DNA of 32,573 bases from Gammaproteobacteria bacterium. Lineage in GTDB: Bacteria > Pseudomonadota > Gammaproteobacteria > SZUA-152. The position numbers and the translations under genes are program-made. Within the stretch, counting starts at the first letter, position 1. Every line of letters begins with the position of its first letter. Below, one piece after another: positions 17,449-26,513 of the stretch. Under the pieces are notes generated by a model, which saw only the letters and a program-made list of their open reading frames with translations, had not been told where the DNA came from and ran no database searches. The DNA is taken from contig JAJRWE010000003.1 of the NCBI GenBank assembly GCA_024276955.1, forward strand, positions 1-32,573. The letters are read 5' to 3'.

Positions 17449-19205
17449 GCCGCCGCCTCCTTGCCTTTCTCTTTATGCTCGCGCTGCTCGATGAGCCGGA
17501 TGAAGGCGTCTTCCATGGTGGGATCGGGATTGTCGACGCTGCGCGCGCGGGCCTTCATTTCCCGTGGTGTGCCCTCGGCCAGCACCCGGCCCTCGGCCAT
17601 GATCACCAGGCGGTCGCAGTAGTTGGCCTCTTCCATGAAGTGGGTGGTGACCAGCACCGTCACCCCGGCCTCGGCGAGCGCATTGGTGCGCACCCAGAAT
17701 TCGCGCCGCGCCAGGGGGTCGACGCCGGAGGTGGGCTCGTCGAGGAACAGGATCTCCGGTTCATGCATCAGCGCGGCGGCGAAGGACAGGCGCTGCTTGA
17801 AGCCTAACGGCAAGTCGCGGGCATTGGCCTGGCGGTAGTCGGCCAGCTCAAAGGTGTCGATGGCCCACGCCACCCGCTTGTCCTGGCGGCGCCCGCGCAG
17901 GCCGTAGGCGCTGGCGAAGAAACGTAGATTCTGCGACACGGAGAGATCGCCGTAGAGGGAGAACTTCTGCGCCATGTAGCCGATGTGGCGGCGCGCCTCG
18001 GCGCGCGCGGTGTGCAGGTCGTGGCCCGCCACCGACAGCTCGCCACCGCTGGCCGGCAGCAGACCACAGAGCATGCGGAAGGTGGTGGTCTTGCCGGCAC
18101 CGTTGGCGCCCAGCAGGCCGAAAATCTCGCCACTGCGCACGCTGAAGCTGACATCGTTGACGGCGATGAAGTCACCGAAGCGGCGCAGCAGCCTATGCAC
18201 TTGAATCACCTCTTCGTCGCCGTGTGAGTCGATATGCAGATCCAGCCCGCCGAGGGCCGCGGCGCTGTCGTGACGGGTCTTGAGGCGGGCGACGAAGGCA
18301 TCCTCGAAGCGCGGCGCAGCGGGCTTGATGTGCACCTCGTCCAGATCCGGCAGCAGGCTTGCCGCCTTGGGTTCGCCCGCTTCGTCCATCACCAGGCGCA
18401 CCGTCTCGCCCTCCACCAGGGCATCGAGCACGCCCGGTGCCTGACTAAGGCGGGTCTGCAACTGGCGGTGGGAAATGCCCTCGGCACCAACCTGAAATAT
18501 GCGGCCCCGCACCTCGGCGCTGAAGTCGGCCGGCGGACCCTGCCCCAACAGCTTGCCCTGATGCAGCAGCAACACCTCGTCACAGCGCTCCGCCTCGTCC
18601 AGATAGGCGGTACTCAGCAGCACACTCATGCCCTGCTCACGCACCTGGCCATAGACGATGGCCCACAGCTCGCGGCGCGATACCGGGTCCACGCCTACGG
18701 TGGGCTCATCCAGCAACAGCAGGCGCGGTGCACGCAGCAGGGCGCAGGCCAGGCCCAGCTTCTGTTTCATGCCGCCGGAAAGACGACCGGCGAGGCGCGC
18801 GGTGAAGGGGGCGAGGCCGGTCATATGCATCAGCTCGTCGTAACGGGCGACGCGACCATCCTCCGGCAGACCCTGAAGGTCGGCATAGAGGTCGAGGTTT
18901 TCCTGCACACTGAGGTCTTCGTAGAGACCGAAGCGCTGCGGCATGTAACCCACCGCCGACTGCACCGCCTGCGGCTCGCCCACGACGTCCAGCCCCAGCA
19001 CGCAGATCTCACCCAGGGCGGGGCGCAGCAGACCACAGGCCAGGCGCATGAGGGTGGTCTTGCCGGCGCCGTCGGGGCCGATGAGGCCGCTCACGCGGCC
19101 GGGGGCGATGTCGAAGCTGACACCGTCCAGGGCGCACAGGGCGTGCTCACCGCTGGTGAAGACCTGGCGGACGTTGCGAAAGGAAAGCGCGGCATCAGGA
19201 ATCAT
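17445..19205 (-). CDS. ybhF: Tandem-domain ABC exporter ATPase (YbhF-like)
   Basis: 586 residues holding two complete nucleotide-binding domains. NBD1 has GPDGAGKTT, signature LSGGMKQKL and LLLLDEPTVG. NBD2, from about residue 330, has GANGAGKTT, a degenerate signature LPLGFKQRL instead of LSGGQ, and ILFLDEPTSG. One degenerate composite site is a recollected trait of YbhF-type ATPases. It energises export through YbhS/YbhR. ATG 19205 is preceded by AAAGGG. The gene follows the adaptor gene ybhG, separated by a palindromic repeat at 19263-19329. Confidence 0.92.
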   Translation of the reverse strand: MIPDAALSFRNVRQVFTSGEHALCALDGVSFDIAPGRVSGLIGPDGAGKTTLMRLACGLLRPALGEICVLGLDVVGEPQAVQSAVGYMPQRFGLYEDLSVQENLDLYADLQGLPEDGRVARYDELMHMTGLAPFTARLAGRLSGGMKQKLGLACALLRAPRLLLLDEPTVGVDPVSRRELWAIVYGQVREQGMSVLLSTAYLDEAERCDEVLLLHQGKLLGQGPPADFSAEVRGRIFQVGAEGISHRQLQTRLSQAPGVLDALVEGETVRLVMDEAGEPKAASLLPDLDEVHIKPAAPRFEDAFVARLKTRHDSAAALGGLDLHIDSHGDEEVIQVHRLLRRFGDFIAVNDVSFSVRSGEIFGLLGANGAGKTTTFRMLCGLLPASGGELSVAGHDLHTARAEARRHIGYMAQKFSLYGDLSVSQNLRFFASAYGLRGRRQDKRVAWAIDTFELADYRQANARDLPLGFKQRLSFAAALMHEPEILFLDEPTSGVDPLARREFWVRTNALAEAGVTVLVTTHFMEEANYCDRLVIMAEGRVLAEGTPREMKARARSVDNPDPTMEDAFIRLIEQREHKEKGKEAAA

Positions 19206-19262
19206 GCGGGTATCCCTTTATCGTAGCGGATTTCGGCCAGATCCGCGCTGATATGCGGCGCC

Positions 19263-19329
19263 GTAGAGCGGGTTCTACCCGCCATGCGCGGGTCTCGTAC
19301 ACCGTCCCGGCGGGTAGAACCCGCCCTAC
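19263..19329. repeat. Inverted repeat GTAGGGCGGGTTCTACCCGCC between ybhG and ybhF
   Basis: GTAGAGCGGGTTCTACCCGCC (19263-19283) and its inverted copy (19309-19329) match at 20 of 21 positions with a 25-base spacer. Each arm is itself palindromic (GCGGGT/ACCCGC). This resembles common REP-type repeats of gammaproteobacteria and could stabilise or attenuate the upstream adaptor message. Confidence 0.7.
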
Positions 19330-19360
19330 GATAGAAGCATCGGTGTAGCGCATGGCCAGG

Positions 19361-20386
19361 TCAGGAGCCGCAGGGTTGCGGCTGGGTGCCGGCATCCGCC
19401 TGATCCAGTTCGATATCTACGCTCACCGGCATGCCCAGGCGCAGCTCGCCGTCGGGGTTGCAGGCGAAGATACGCACGGAATAGACCAGCCGCGTACGCA
19501 GCTCGGGCGTTTGCACGGTCTTGGGGGTGAATTCAGCGGTGGGCGACACATAGCCCACCCAACCCTGGTAGCGTTTGTCGGGATAACTGTCAGTAGTAAT
19601 CCAGGCGGTGGCCCCCAGGCGCACGCGGCCCAGCATGGGCTCGGGCAGATAGGCGCGCACCCAGACCGGATCAAGAAAGGCCAGGGTCAATACCGGCGTC
19701 TGCGGAAAGGCCATGTCGCCGGGCTCGAGGATGCGGTTGCGGATAATACCGTCGGCGGGGGCGTACAGGCTGGCGTCGCTGAGGTGCTGCCGGGCCTGTT
19801 TCAGGGCCGCCTCACGCGCCGCAAGCTGGGCGCGGGCGGCGGCGATGTCTTCCTTGCGCGCACCCGCCTTGAGCAGGGCCAGGGTGGCCTGCACGGCCTT
19901 CACCTGGGCAGCGGCGGCATCGGCCTGGGAACGGGCCTGTTCCTCATCCTGCGGCGAGGCCAGTTTTTTCTCCAGCAACCGCGCCACACGACGGTAGCTG
20001 TCATGCGCCGCCTTGGCCTGCGCCTCGGCAGCCTGCAACTCGGCCTCGGCCTTGCGGATTTCCTCTGGTCGGCTACCCGCCTCCAGTCTGGCCACCACCT
20101 GCCGCTGGGCCTCTACCGCGGCCTCGGCCTCGGCCAGTTGCGCCTCCAGCAGTTCCGTGTGCAGGCGGGCCAGCAGCTGGCCCTTGGCGACGCGATCACC
20201 CTCCTGGACGAGGATTTCCGCAATGTGCTCGCTGCCATTGAAGGCCAGCTGGGCCTCGCGGATATCGATGTTGCCGTATAAGGCGAGCCGGTTACTGTTG
20301 TCACTATCGCCGGGCTGCTGCAACCAGAAATAGATGCCTGCCACAATAACAACTATCGCCAGCAAGGCGAAAAGGCCTTTTTTCAT
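19361..20386 (-). CDS. ybhG: HlyD-type periplasmic adaptor (YbhG-like membrane fusion protein)
   Basis: 341 residues. One N-terminal membrane anchor (KKGLFALLAIVVIVAGIYFW), a first lipoyl half (GNIDIREAQLAFNGSEHIAE, EGDRVAKGQLLARL), a long alpha-hairpin coiled coil (residues about 85-190, Ala/Glu/Gln-rich), a second lipoyl half (SLYAPADGIIRNRILEPGDM) and a beta-barrel domain. It links the ABC exporter to an outer-membrane channel. ATG 20386 has GAGGG upstream. First gene of the ybhGFSR-type operon. Confidence 0.92.
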   Translation of the reverse strand: MKKGLFALLAIVVIVAGIYFWLQQPGDSDNSNRLALYGNIDIREAQLAFNGSEHIAEILVQEGDRVAKGQLLARLHTELLEAQLAEAEAAVEAQRQVVARLEAGSRPEEIRKAEAELQAAEAQAKAAHDSYRRVARLLEKKLASPQDEEQARSQADAAAAQVKAVQATLALLKAGARKEDIAAARAQLAAREAALKQARQHLSDASLYAPADGIIRNRILEPGDMAFPQTPVLTLAFLDPVWVRAYLPEPMLGRVRLGATAWITTDSYPDKRYQGWVGYVSPTAEFTPKTVQTPELRTRLVYSVRIFACNPDGELRLGMPVSVDIELDQADAGTQPQPCGS

Positions 20387-20664
20387 GAGTTTACCCTCAA
20401 AAAATTTACCGGGCACGATACGCCGGGTTCAAGTGACGCCGCCGATACGACTGTATCACCCCAGCCTCGCAAGTAATGCCGCGCATCTGCCATCCGACTA
20501 CAGCATGGCACGTATCCGTGTCTTTTCCATGGGATCGCTGACCCCGCTGACCGTGACTCCCGACCCTCACCGATAGACATCGGGATCAATCAGCGGGTTT
20601 CAATGGTTGGCCCGAAGAAGCGTCGAGTCAATGATTTGTTAAGGGAACTTTTAGAAGAGGTGCC

Positions 20665-21678
20665 CTAATGGGCTTGTCTGTGCGGAAGGCGGTAGATGAG
20701 TGCCAAGAGGGTCAGCCACAGCAAGGCGGCCGTGGCGTTATGGGTGACAACAACGCCAAGGGGGGAACTGAAAACAACGGTCATAATCCCCAGCAGGGCC
20801 TGCAAAACCAGGAGCGCAAGAATAGCCATGCCCAGGCGCCGCAGACGACCGCCCAGCTTTAGCACCCGATAACCGAGCCAGCCCACGAACAGCAAAACAA
20901 GCACGGCACCCAGACGATGCACCACATGGATAGCCGTGGTGGCCGTTGGCTCGACAATCACCCGCCCCTCGGCACTGACACCCAATAGATGGCGCAGTGT
21001 AAAACCAGCGGGGATGTTCATTTCCGGCCACAACGCACCATTGCAGAGAGGAAATGTCGAACAGGCCAGGGCCGAAAAATTCGAACTCACCCAGCCGCCA
21101 AGTGCGGTCTGCGTGACAACCAGTCCCAGGCCGAGCAGCGCCCATTTGCGTAGTGATTCCGCCCCCGGTGAAACTTCCGCGGCCGGCCCCCGGCCCTGGG
21201 ACAGATGCAGCCACCAGAGCAACCCAAGCAGAACCATGCCCCCCAACAGGTTTGCCATTACCACCGGAGGCCTGAGGAGTGGTGATCCGTACAACACACC
21301 CAGCACGGCCAGAAACAGGGTGACGGCCAGGGCTGCGAGTGGCAGGGCCATGCGCGGCCCTGAATCCTTGCGCTTCCGCCAGGCGACGATAACGAAAGCC
21401 AATATGAAGATCAGCAAAAGACTGGCCACACCACGGTGCGCCCTTTCCACCGGTGTCGGTGGCGCCAGCGCCCCCGGCTGTAACCCGCGTGAAGCCGTGG
21501 CGCTGATGTCCCCGGCATACTTGACAACGTCGATGCGGCCATAGCAAGTGGGCCAGTCATCACACCCCAGCCCCTGATTCGACAGACGCATCAAAGAGCT
21601 CAAGACGATCAGTGCAAACGACAGGACAAGAGATACCGTAACGAGTTTGGCAAACAAGGAAGAGGAGTAGATGGGCAT
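20665..21678 (-). CDS. ctaA: Haem A synthase (COX15/CtaA family)
   Basis: 337 residues, eight predicted membrane helices, oxidising haem O to haem A. N-terminal helix RLSNQGLGCDDWPTCYG carries the conserved Cys-containing motif. Conserved His residues sit in VERAHRG, FTLRHLLG and HVVHRLGAV, and a Cys pair lies in ACSTFPLCNG. No haem O synthase (ctaB) is in the window. It follows the Crp/Fnr regulator gene by 47 bases, same strand, so they may be cotranscribed; that would tie haem A supply to the respiratory genes beyond. Confidence 0.92.
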   Translation of the reverse strand: MPIYSSSLFAKLVTVSLVLSFALIVLSSLMRLSNQGLGCDDWPTCYGRIDVVKYAGDISATASRGLQPGALAPPTPVERAHRGVASLLLIFILAFVIVAWRKRKDSGPRMALPLAALAVTLFLAVLGVLYGSPLLRPPVVMANLLGGMVLLGLLWWLHLSQGRGPAAEVSPGAESLRKWALLGLGLVVTQTALGGWVSSNFSALACSTFPLCNGALWPEMNIPAGFTLRHLLGVSAEGRVIVEPTATTAIHVVHRLGAVLVLLFVGWLGYRVLKLGGRLRRLGMAILALLVLQALLGIMTVVFSSPLGVVVTHNATAALLWLTLLALIYRLPHRQAH

Positions 21679-21725
21679 TCAATTAAAGCTGTGAATAGAC
21701 AATGACAGGCAATAGTGAGAAATCA

Positions 21726-22415
21726 CTAACCGTTGAAATCGCGCATTTTCTGCACGTGACAGATATGAATAGTCTTTCCTTCAACGCGAATCAGACCCTC
21801 ATCCACCAGCTTATGCAAAACCCGGGAAAGTGTTTCCGGCGTAAGATTCAACTGCGCGGCAAGTGTGGCCTTGTTAACCGCGAGGAGCACGTCAGCTTCG
21901 TTATGTTTTGTATTTTTTGTCGACTCGGCCAATTCTATTTCTCGTAACAGATAGCCAATGACCTTCTGGATGCTGGAATACACCGTCAGGTATTCCAGTG
22001 TTTGAATCCTGTCCACCAGCCGGGCACAGAGCCCGGCTATCACTCTACGGGCAAATCCCGCATTATTGTCGACACCATCAAATACGACACTCTTTGGTAC
22101 ATGTAGAATCTTCGAATCCATCAATGCCTGGGCACAGACAGGATAGGCCTTACCCAGGAACATGACCGCCTCCCCAAAGCTCTGATTCGGTCCAAAAATC
22201 TCGGCGATAAACTCTTTCCCGTCTCTCGATACAAACGAGAGCTTTATTCGGCCAGACACAACAACATAAAAGCCATCAGAAGGGTCGCCCTTGTTAAACA
22301 GGATGCGCCCTTTATTGACGGTGATCTCATGGGTGGCAGATGCAATCTTCGTAAGCTGACTGGAATCCAGCTCTTTGAATAAGGGAATGTTCGCCAAAAT
22401 AGAGTAATTTCTCAT
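21726..22415 (-). CDS. Crp/Fnr family regulator, DNR-like (no FNR cysteine cluster)
   Basis: 229 residues: N-terminal cyclic-nucleotide-binding-like beta roll (FKELDSSQLTKIA, GDPSDGFYVVVSGRIKL, FGEAVMF), dimer helix, C-terminal HTH. The recognition helix TPETLSRVLHKL has the E-x-x-S-R pattern that reads TTGAT half-sites in FNR. None of the N-terminal cysteines that ligate FNR's 4Fe-4S cluster are present. That combination is typical of DNR-type NO-responsive regulators. Boxes of exactly the predicted type occur at 31946-31959, 32348-32361 and 26500-26513, so it is the likeliest local controller of the respiratory genes. Confidence 0.85.
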   Translation of the reverse strand: MRNYSILANIPLFKELDSSQLTKIASATHEITVNKGRILFNKGDPSDGFYVVVSGRIKLSFVSRDGKEFIAEIFGPNQSFGEAVMFLGKAYPVCAQALMDSKILHVPKSVVFDGVDNNAGFARRVIAGLCARLVDRIQTLEYLTVYSSIQKVIGYLLREIELAESTKNTKHNEADVLLAVNKATLAAQLNLTPETLSRVLHKLVDEGLIRVEGKTIHICHVQKMRDFNG

Positions 22416-22813
22416 GACAGCAACCCATCTTCCACTTCCGTTTGAAACAATTGCGGCAACTCAATCAAAATCGCATTGGCAATGCGCACAAGTTACTCCC
22501 GGGTATCCCAAGGTATAGATACGAGAAGAAAATGTTGGCCCAACACTTTTTCTTGCATGAATACTGGACTCATTAAACATAGTGCCCCATGCACCCCATA
22601 CTGCCTTGGCCGATAGATTGATTTAGAAAACACGTAACTTTCCTTTACGTTATTATTTTACTTGCACACCAAAACCACCGACCCACTGACCACTCCATTG
22701 CAGATGGTAGCTGAGCCGGAGGGCCTCACCAGTACTTATAAATGTAGCTCTTTTACCACAATCTTGACAGGTTTTTTTTCAAGACTCCCCACATCCCCAA
22801 CCATACACACGGC
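22416..22813. other. 398-base non-coding stretch between regulator and oxidase-like gene
   Basis: No gene is supported in any frame. Near 22776-22784 a run of eight T on the plus strand sits between TCTTGA and TCAAGA arms, giving a hairpin but no T run on the strand needed to end the oxidase-like gene. A half TTGAT site lies near 22460-22470 upstream of the regulator start. No clear -10/-35 pair was found. Confidence 0.5.
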
Positions 22814-24184
22814 CTAGGAGACGTTCTTGCGTGGCCACATGGCACGGACCACGAGATACAGGAACAAAACACCACCTATCACAGCAATCAAACCGCCAAT
22901 CCCCATAATGGCCATGCCGGCTGTTTGCTGGAAATTATCCAGGCTCTGCCCTTCCCCAGCGATCTTGCGCCGCATGCCGTATCCCCCAGCCCAGGCAAGC
23001 CCCAAAACATGCAGAAGCTGGCCCAGACCCAAGGCATGAACCTGCAGGCCAGCCAAACGCATTTGTACTTTGTCGAAGCCAAGTTTGGGCAATAAAAAGT
23101 AGACCATTCCCATGAAGGCCACGGTAATCGCACCATTGGATCCATGATAATGGGCCGTAATAAGCGTGCTGCTTTCTCGTATCATAAAACCGAGAACACC
23201 ACCAACGCCAAATAAAAGAAGTGAATAAAAAAGCGTCACCCGAAGAACCCGGTCTTGCGCAGAGGGAGGGCCAGCCAGGTACATGCCAATGATCACTGCC
23301 AGGCCAAAAGGCAGCGCGGCCAAGCCACCACCGGCGGTCATCAAGCGGGTAAACCAGACCGCTGACTCAACTGACATGATATCGATGCTTAGGTAAATAT
23401 AAGGCGTGACGAGGATCGTCACTACGCCGAGACCAAAGATGATGCTTGTCAGGCGCGGAGACAGCGAGAGGGGCACACCGCCGACACTGGCCAGCCACAG
23501 CCAGACCACGATCATCAGCAGGGTATGAGTAAACTGCAAGACATGACCGGAGCCCCAGAACAACACCTCATAATACTCCCAGCCCTGGACGGAATCAGGG
23601 ATGAGAAAATAAGCCCAAATTAATGCGCCCACCGCAGCGATCGAGGAAATAGAGGCCGTGTATATACCAATGCGCAGCCCCGCTGTGCCACTGTTCAATG
23701 GCCCGATCGGTGAACAGCCAAGACTCAGGCTGCGCATGACCAGCAGCGTAAAACCGATCCCGAACAAGACCATCCCGGTGAGAAACACAGGACTGTCAAT
23801 GACGGGAAAGTAATTATTCATCAGGGGATCGCCGGAACCGAGGAATGGCGATATCGCAACAATGGCCGTACCAATGGATGCCAGCCACAACGCTGCCCAC
23901 CCTGTTTTGAGATGCCGGCGGGTGGAATTATAACTCCAGATAATACCGGCACAGGGCAAGAACCACATCAGTACGGAAAGGTCGACGTGAACAACCATCG
24001 CGGTCTTGAAGAAATTATCCCAGGGGAAAATATCCTTGATATAGGGCGTGCGCGCCATGACCAGAAGGATGGCGAGCAAGCCCGCCGCTACCAGCGCCGC
24101 AATGCCCAATATCAGCCAACCTGCGGAAAGTCGGCGTAATTCTTCATCAGGCTCTGGCAATACATAGGAATAATTTTCGCTCAT
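22814..24184 (-). CDS. Haem-copper-oxidase-like subunit I lacking the CuB His pair
   Basis: 456 residues, about 12 membrane helices. Helix 2 has the low-spin haem ligand (MVVHVDLSVLMW, His66), helix 6 has WGSGHVLQF (His214) and helix 10 has TAHYHGSNGAITVAFMG (His345, His347), aligning with the haem ligands of oxidases. At the place of the helix-7 His-His pair it reads TPYIYLSIDIM, with no His, and the position four after His214 is Phe, not Tyr. CuB and the O2-reducing site are therefore doubtful. ATG 24184 follows AAAGGG. It is the last gene of a unit with two cytochrome b/Fe-S fusions. It may be an electron-transfer haem protein or a divergent NO-handling enzyme; the family is not recognised precisely. 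Confidence 0.8.
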   Translation of the reverse strand: MSENYSYVLPEPDEELRRLSAGWLILGIAALVAAGLLAILLVMARTPYIKDIFPWDNFFKTAMVVHVDLSVLMWFLPCAGIIWSYNSTRRHLKTGWAALWLASIGTAIVAISPFLGSGDPLMNNYFPVIDSPVFLTGMVLFGIGFTLLVMRSLSLGCSPIGPLNSGTAGLRIGIYTASISSIAAVGALIWAYFLIPDSVQGWEYYEVLFWGSGHVLQFTHTLLMIVVWLWLASVGGVPLSLSPRLTSIIFGLGVVTILVTPYIYLSIDIMSVESAVWFTRLMTAGGGLAALPFGLAVIIGMYLAGPPSAQDRVLRVTLFYSLLLFGVGGVLGFMIRESSTLITAHYHGSNGAITVAFMGMVYFLLPKLGFDKVQMRLAGLQVHALGLGQLLHVLGLAWAGGYGMRRKIAGEGQSLDNFQQTAGMAIMGIGGLIAVIGGVLFLYLVVRAMWPRKNVS

Positions 24185-24330
24185 CAATGACCCTTTATAA
24201 GCTAATGTTATCTTTCATGTGCGCAACAATACTACGGCAACAGTTTCAATACGCTCTTTTTCATATCGCTTGTCCAGTTTATCTTTTATAGCACCGAATA
24301 CTTAACTGCCACATGAATTCCATCGATAAT

Positions 24331-24831
24331 TTACTCGAATGTAAATTCTTTGAGGTCAGAATCGAAGCCAATCACCAGAATTTGCGATGCGGCCAACGTA
24401 ATAGTGCCTTCGAACTCATAGTCAAGGCCCTCGGTATCAATATGATCCCGCATACCGAGATATAAGTGATACTGGCCAGCCTTTAGTGGAATCCGCTCAT
24501 ACAAGGGCGAAGATAAGTCCTTTGCTAATCCCGATGGGCTGATTACCTTGTCAAAAAAAGGCTTTCCATCAACCTTCATAATCACATAGACGGGGGAACG
24601 CTCCCTCGGGCAATCGAACTTTATGCGCATCTGTTTCGGCTTTGCGGCTAATTCTTCCGCCGTAAACTCCCGGCACGGTAATTTTAATTTTCCGGCATGA
24701 TTAAAGGCAAGCTTAATCAATGCCTGATCTGGCTCCATAAAGGTATAGGCGGGGGACGTAGAAAAATAGCCAATGAAGGCGATAAAAAGAAGGTACCAGA
24801 ATGCTTGCCCGAGATATTGAAATATTTTCAT
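24331..24831 (-). CDS. Unknown single-membrane-anchor protein of the respiratory operon
   Basis: 166 residues. Helix at about residues 8-25 (GQAFWYLLFIAFIGYF), then a soluble beta-rich domain with two cysteines (LPCREF, FDCPRE) and an RDHIDTEGLDYEF segment. No family is recognised. The ATG at 24831 lies four bases after the stop of the preceding gene, with GGGGATAAGG as ribosome-binding site; an upstream GTG at 24852 would overlap that gene. The tight spacing suggests an accessory or assembly subunit of the cytochrome b/Fe-S complex. Confidence 0.7.
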   Translation of the reverse strand: MKIFQYLGQAFWYLLFIAFIGYFSTSPAYTFMEPDQALIKLAFNHAGKLKLPCREFTAEELAAKPKQMRIKFDCPRERSPVYVIMKVDGKPFFDKVISPSGLAKDLSSPLYERIPLKAGQYHLYLGMRDHIDTEGLDYEFEGTITLAASQILVIGFDSDLKEFTFE

Positions 24832-24835
24832 TGCC

Positions 24836-26425
24836 TTATCCCCGCGTTTCACTGTCTGGCACTACATCCTGTGCCTCAGCCTTTACAGACGGCGGGGAAA
24901 TATCCCGTAGCGATTGACAAAAGGATTCGATTTCGTTGACCAGTTGTTTGTGATCAGAGGCCGCGGCCCAGTATCGCCTGACCCGTTGGCGAGGAGCCGA
25001 ACGCTTAAGATAAGGCTTGCGGTGATGGGTTACGCGCTGATCCACCCAGTCATTGCCGAGACGATGGAAGCAATCACCACTGCGGCAGCCGGTCAGGAAA
25101 ACGCCGTCAGCACCATGCCGCAAGGCATAAACAATAAACGACGGCGGCAACGCACCAGTGCAGGGCAGGCTGATCATTGCAACCTCTGCCTGCATCAGCT
25201 TGCTCATCTCAACGCCATGGTCGCAACCATAAACCAGCACCTTGGTCTGCCCTGTCAGTTTGGCGAGGGCCTCGCGAGTTGCGGCGTGCAGGTCCTGGAT
25301 GTTCTTATGTGGCATATCGATCCCGGTCCGCACTTCATCAGTTTGACGAAAGGGCGTGGAAGACGGGCAGGAGCCGGTACAAATGCCACAACTGACACAC
25401 TTGCTTTCGTCAACCACGGCAATAGGCAGATGCTGATAGCGGCCTGCGCTTGCCCCCCCCGTTCGCGCTTCTAGTCTGATGGCCTCATAGGGGCAGTCCA
25501 CAACGCACAGATTACAACCACTGCAATCATCAGCATAGACCACAGCCACGGGTTCACGACGCTTTGGCGGCATCCAGGGTATAAGTACCAGCAACAGTAA
25601 ACCGCCACCGACCAAGGCCCACACGGTGCCCATCGACCACCGATCCATCAGCGGATAAATAAACAGATAAAACCAGTCCAGATTCAATTGGGTCGGTAGC
25701 GTGCTCAGATCTGCCGCCTCATGGCTGACGGCCGGCTTGACCAGTGACAACACCACTAACGCCGCGGTGCAGCCTATCGCCAACCCGGCCGGGGGATTGA
25801 TCTTGGCATAGTTGAGTCGAGTGACATGCAGGAGCATTAATCCCAGCAGCATCAGTGGCAGGCCCAGGTGGGTCACGACCAGAAGCCTGAAAAAGAGATC
25901 CGTGATACTGGTATTGGTCAGGAAATTGCGGGCCGTGGGCTCGGCGATAATGGGCAGCCAGTCGATCCATTCGGAGGTGCGAACGGCAATGAACTGCCCT
26001 AGCTGATCCCACACCAGCCAATAGCCGGTAATACCGATGGCGAAGACCATCACCAGCATCGGAATGCCGGTTGTCCAGGAAAACCAGCGCGCGCCGTGGT
26101 AGCGGCCGGAAAAGAAGCCACGCAACAGGTGCAGGACCATGGTGGCAACCATCGCATCCGATGCGTAACGGTGCAGGCTGCGCATGACGCCCGCCAAATA
26201 CCATTGTTCATGCGTCATGTATTCAACGGAGGTATACGCATTCACAACACTCGTATCGTAGAAGATATAGATATAGATGCCGCTGACAAGCACGATGTAG
26301 AAGAAGAAGAAAGCCAACGTGCCCAGGTGATACAAAGGGTTCCACTTCGGGCCAAAAATGACATTCGCCAATCGATCGGCAAACAAGAATGCCCGGTGCC
26401 CGGTATCCTGAAATAGTTTAAGCAC
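24836..26425 (-). CDS. Cytochrome b - diferredoxin - MvhD/FlpD fusion protein (copy 2)
   Basis: 529 residues in three blocks. Residues 1-285 form a cytochrome b6-like domain with six helices and two haem His pairs at 14-residue spacing (His85/His99, His186/His200). Residues 296-355 form a two-cluster 4Fe-4S ferredoxin (CSGCNLCVVDCP, CVSCGICTGSCP). Residues 390-470 form an MvhD/FlpD-type iron-sulfur domain (VYGCDHG, LPCTGALPPSF, LTGCRSGDC). MvhD normally passes electrons to HdrA. With an even helix number the Fe-S part should face the cytoplasm, so I infer transfer between quinone/haem b and a cytoplasmic carrier. GTG 26425 with GGGAG upstream. An FNR-type box lies at 26500-26513. Confidence 0.85.
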   Translation of the reverse strand: MLKLFQDTGHRAFLFADRLANVIFGPKWNPLYHLGTLAFFFFYIVLVSGIYIYIFYDTSVVNAYTSVEYMTHEQWYLAGVMRSLHRYASDAMVATMVLHLLRGFFSGRYHGARWFSWTTGIPMLVMVFAIGITGYWLVWDQLGQFIAVRTSEWIDWLPIIAEPTARNFLTNTSITDLFFRLLVVTHLGLPLMLLGLMLLHVTRLNYAKINPPAGLAIGCTAALVVLSLVKPAVSHEAADLSTLPTQLNLDWFYLFIYPLMDRWSMGTVWALVGGGLLLLVLIPWMPPKRREPVAVVYADDCSGCNLCVVDCPYEAIRLEARTGGASAGRYQHLPIAVVDESKCVSCGICTGSCPSSTPFRQTDEVRTGIDMPHKNIQDLHAATREALAKLTGQTKVLVYGCDHGVEMSKLMQAEVAMISLPCTGALPPSFIVYALRHGADGVFLTGCRSGDCFHRLGNDWVDQRVTHHRKPYLKRSAPRQRVRRYWAAASDHKQLVNEIESFCQSLRDISPPSVKAEAQDVVPDSETRG

Positions 26426-26499
26426 GTCGTATAACTCCCGAGCCCGGGAAAATCCCCATCGTCACTATCAAGATTAACCAATTTATCGATTGCCTGAGC

Positions 26500-26513
26500 A
26501 TGATCTAGATCAA
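26500..26513 (-). promoter_or_regulatory. FNR/DNR-type box before copy-2 fusion gene
   Basis: On the minus strand TTGAT-CTAG-ATCAT, one base off the TTGAT-N4-ATCAA consensus. It overlaps the 3' end of the preceding gene. A class II start would fall near 26465, 40 bases before the GTG at 26425. It suggests an internal promoter in the operon. Confidence 0.5.

Noticed and set aside
18234-19226. Long plus-strand frame (330 codons) inside the ABC ATPase gene
   Set aside because: Mirror frame of a GC-rich gene. The minus-strand product has all ATPase motifs; the plus frame has only low-complexity His/Gln-rich sequence.
22770-22790. T8 run with TCTTGA/TCAAGA arms as terminator of the oxidase-like gene
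   Set aside because: The T run is on the wrong strand and lies in the loop, not after the stem.
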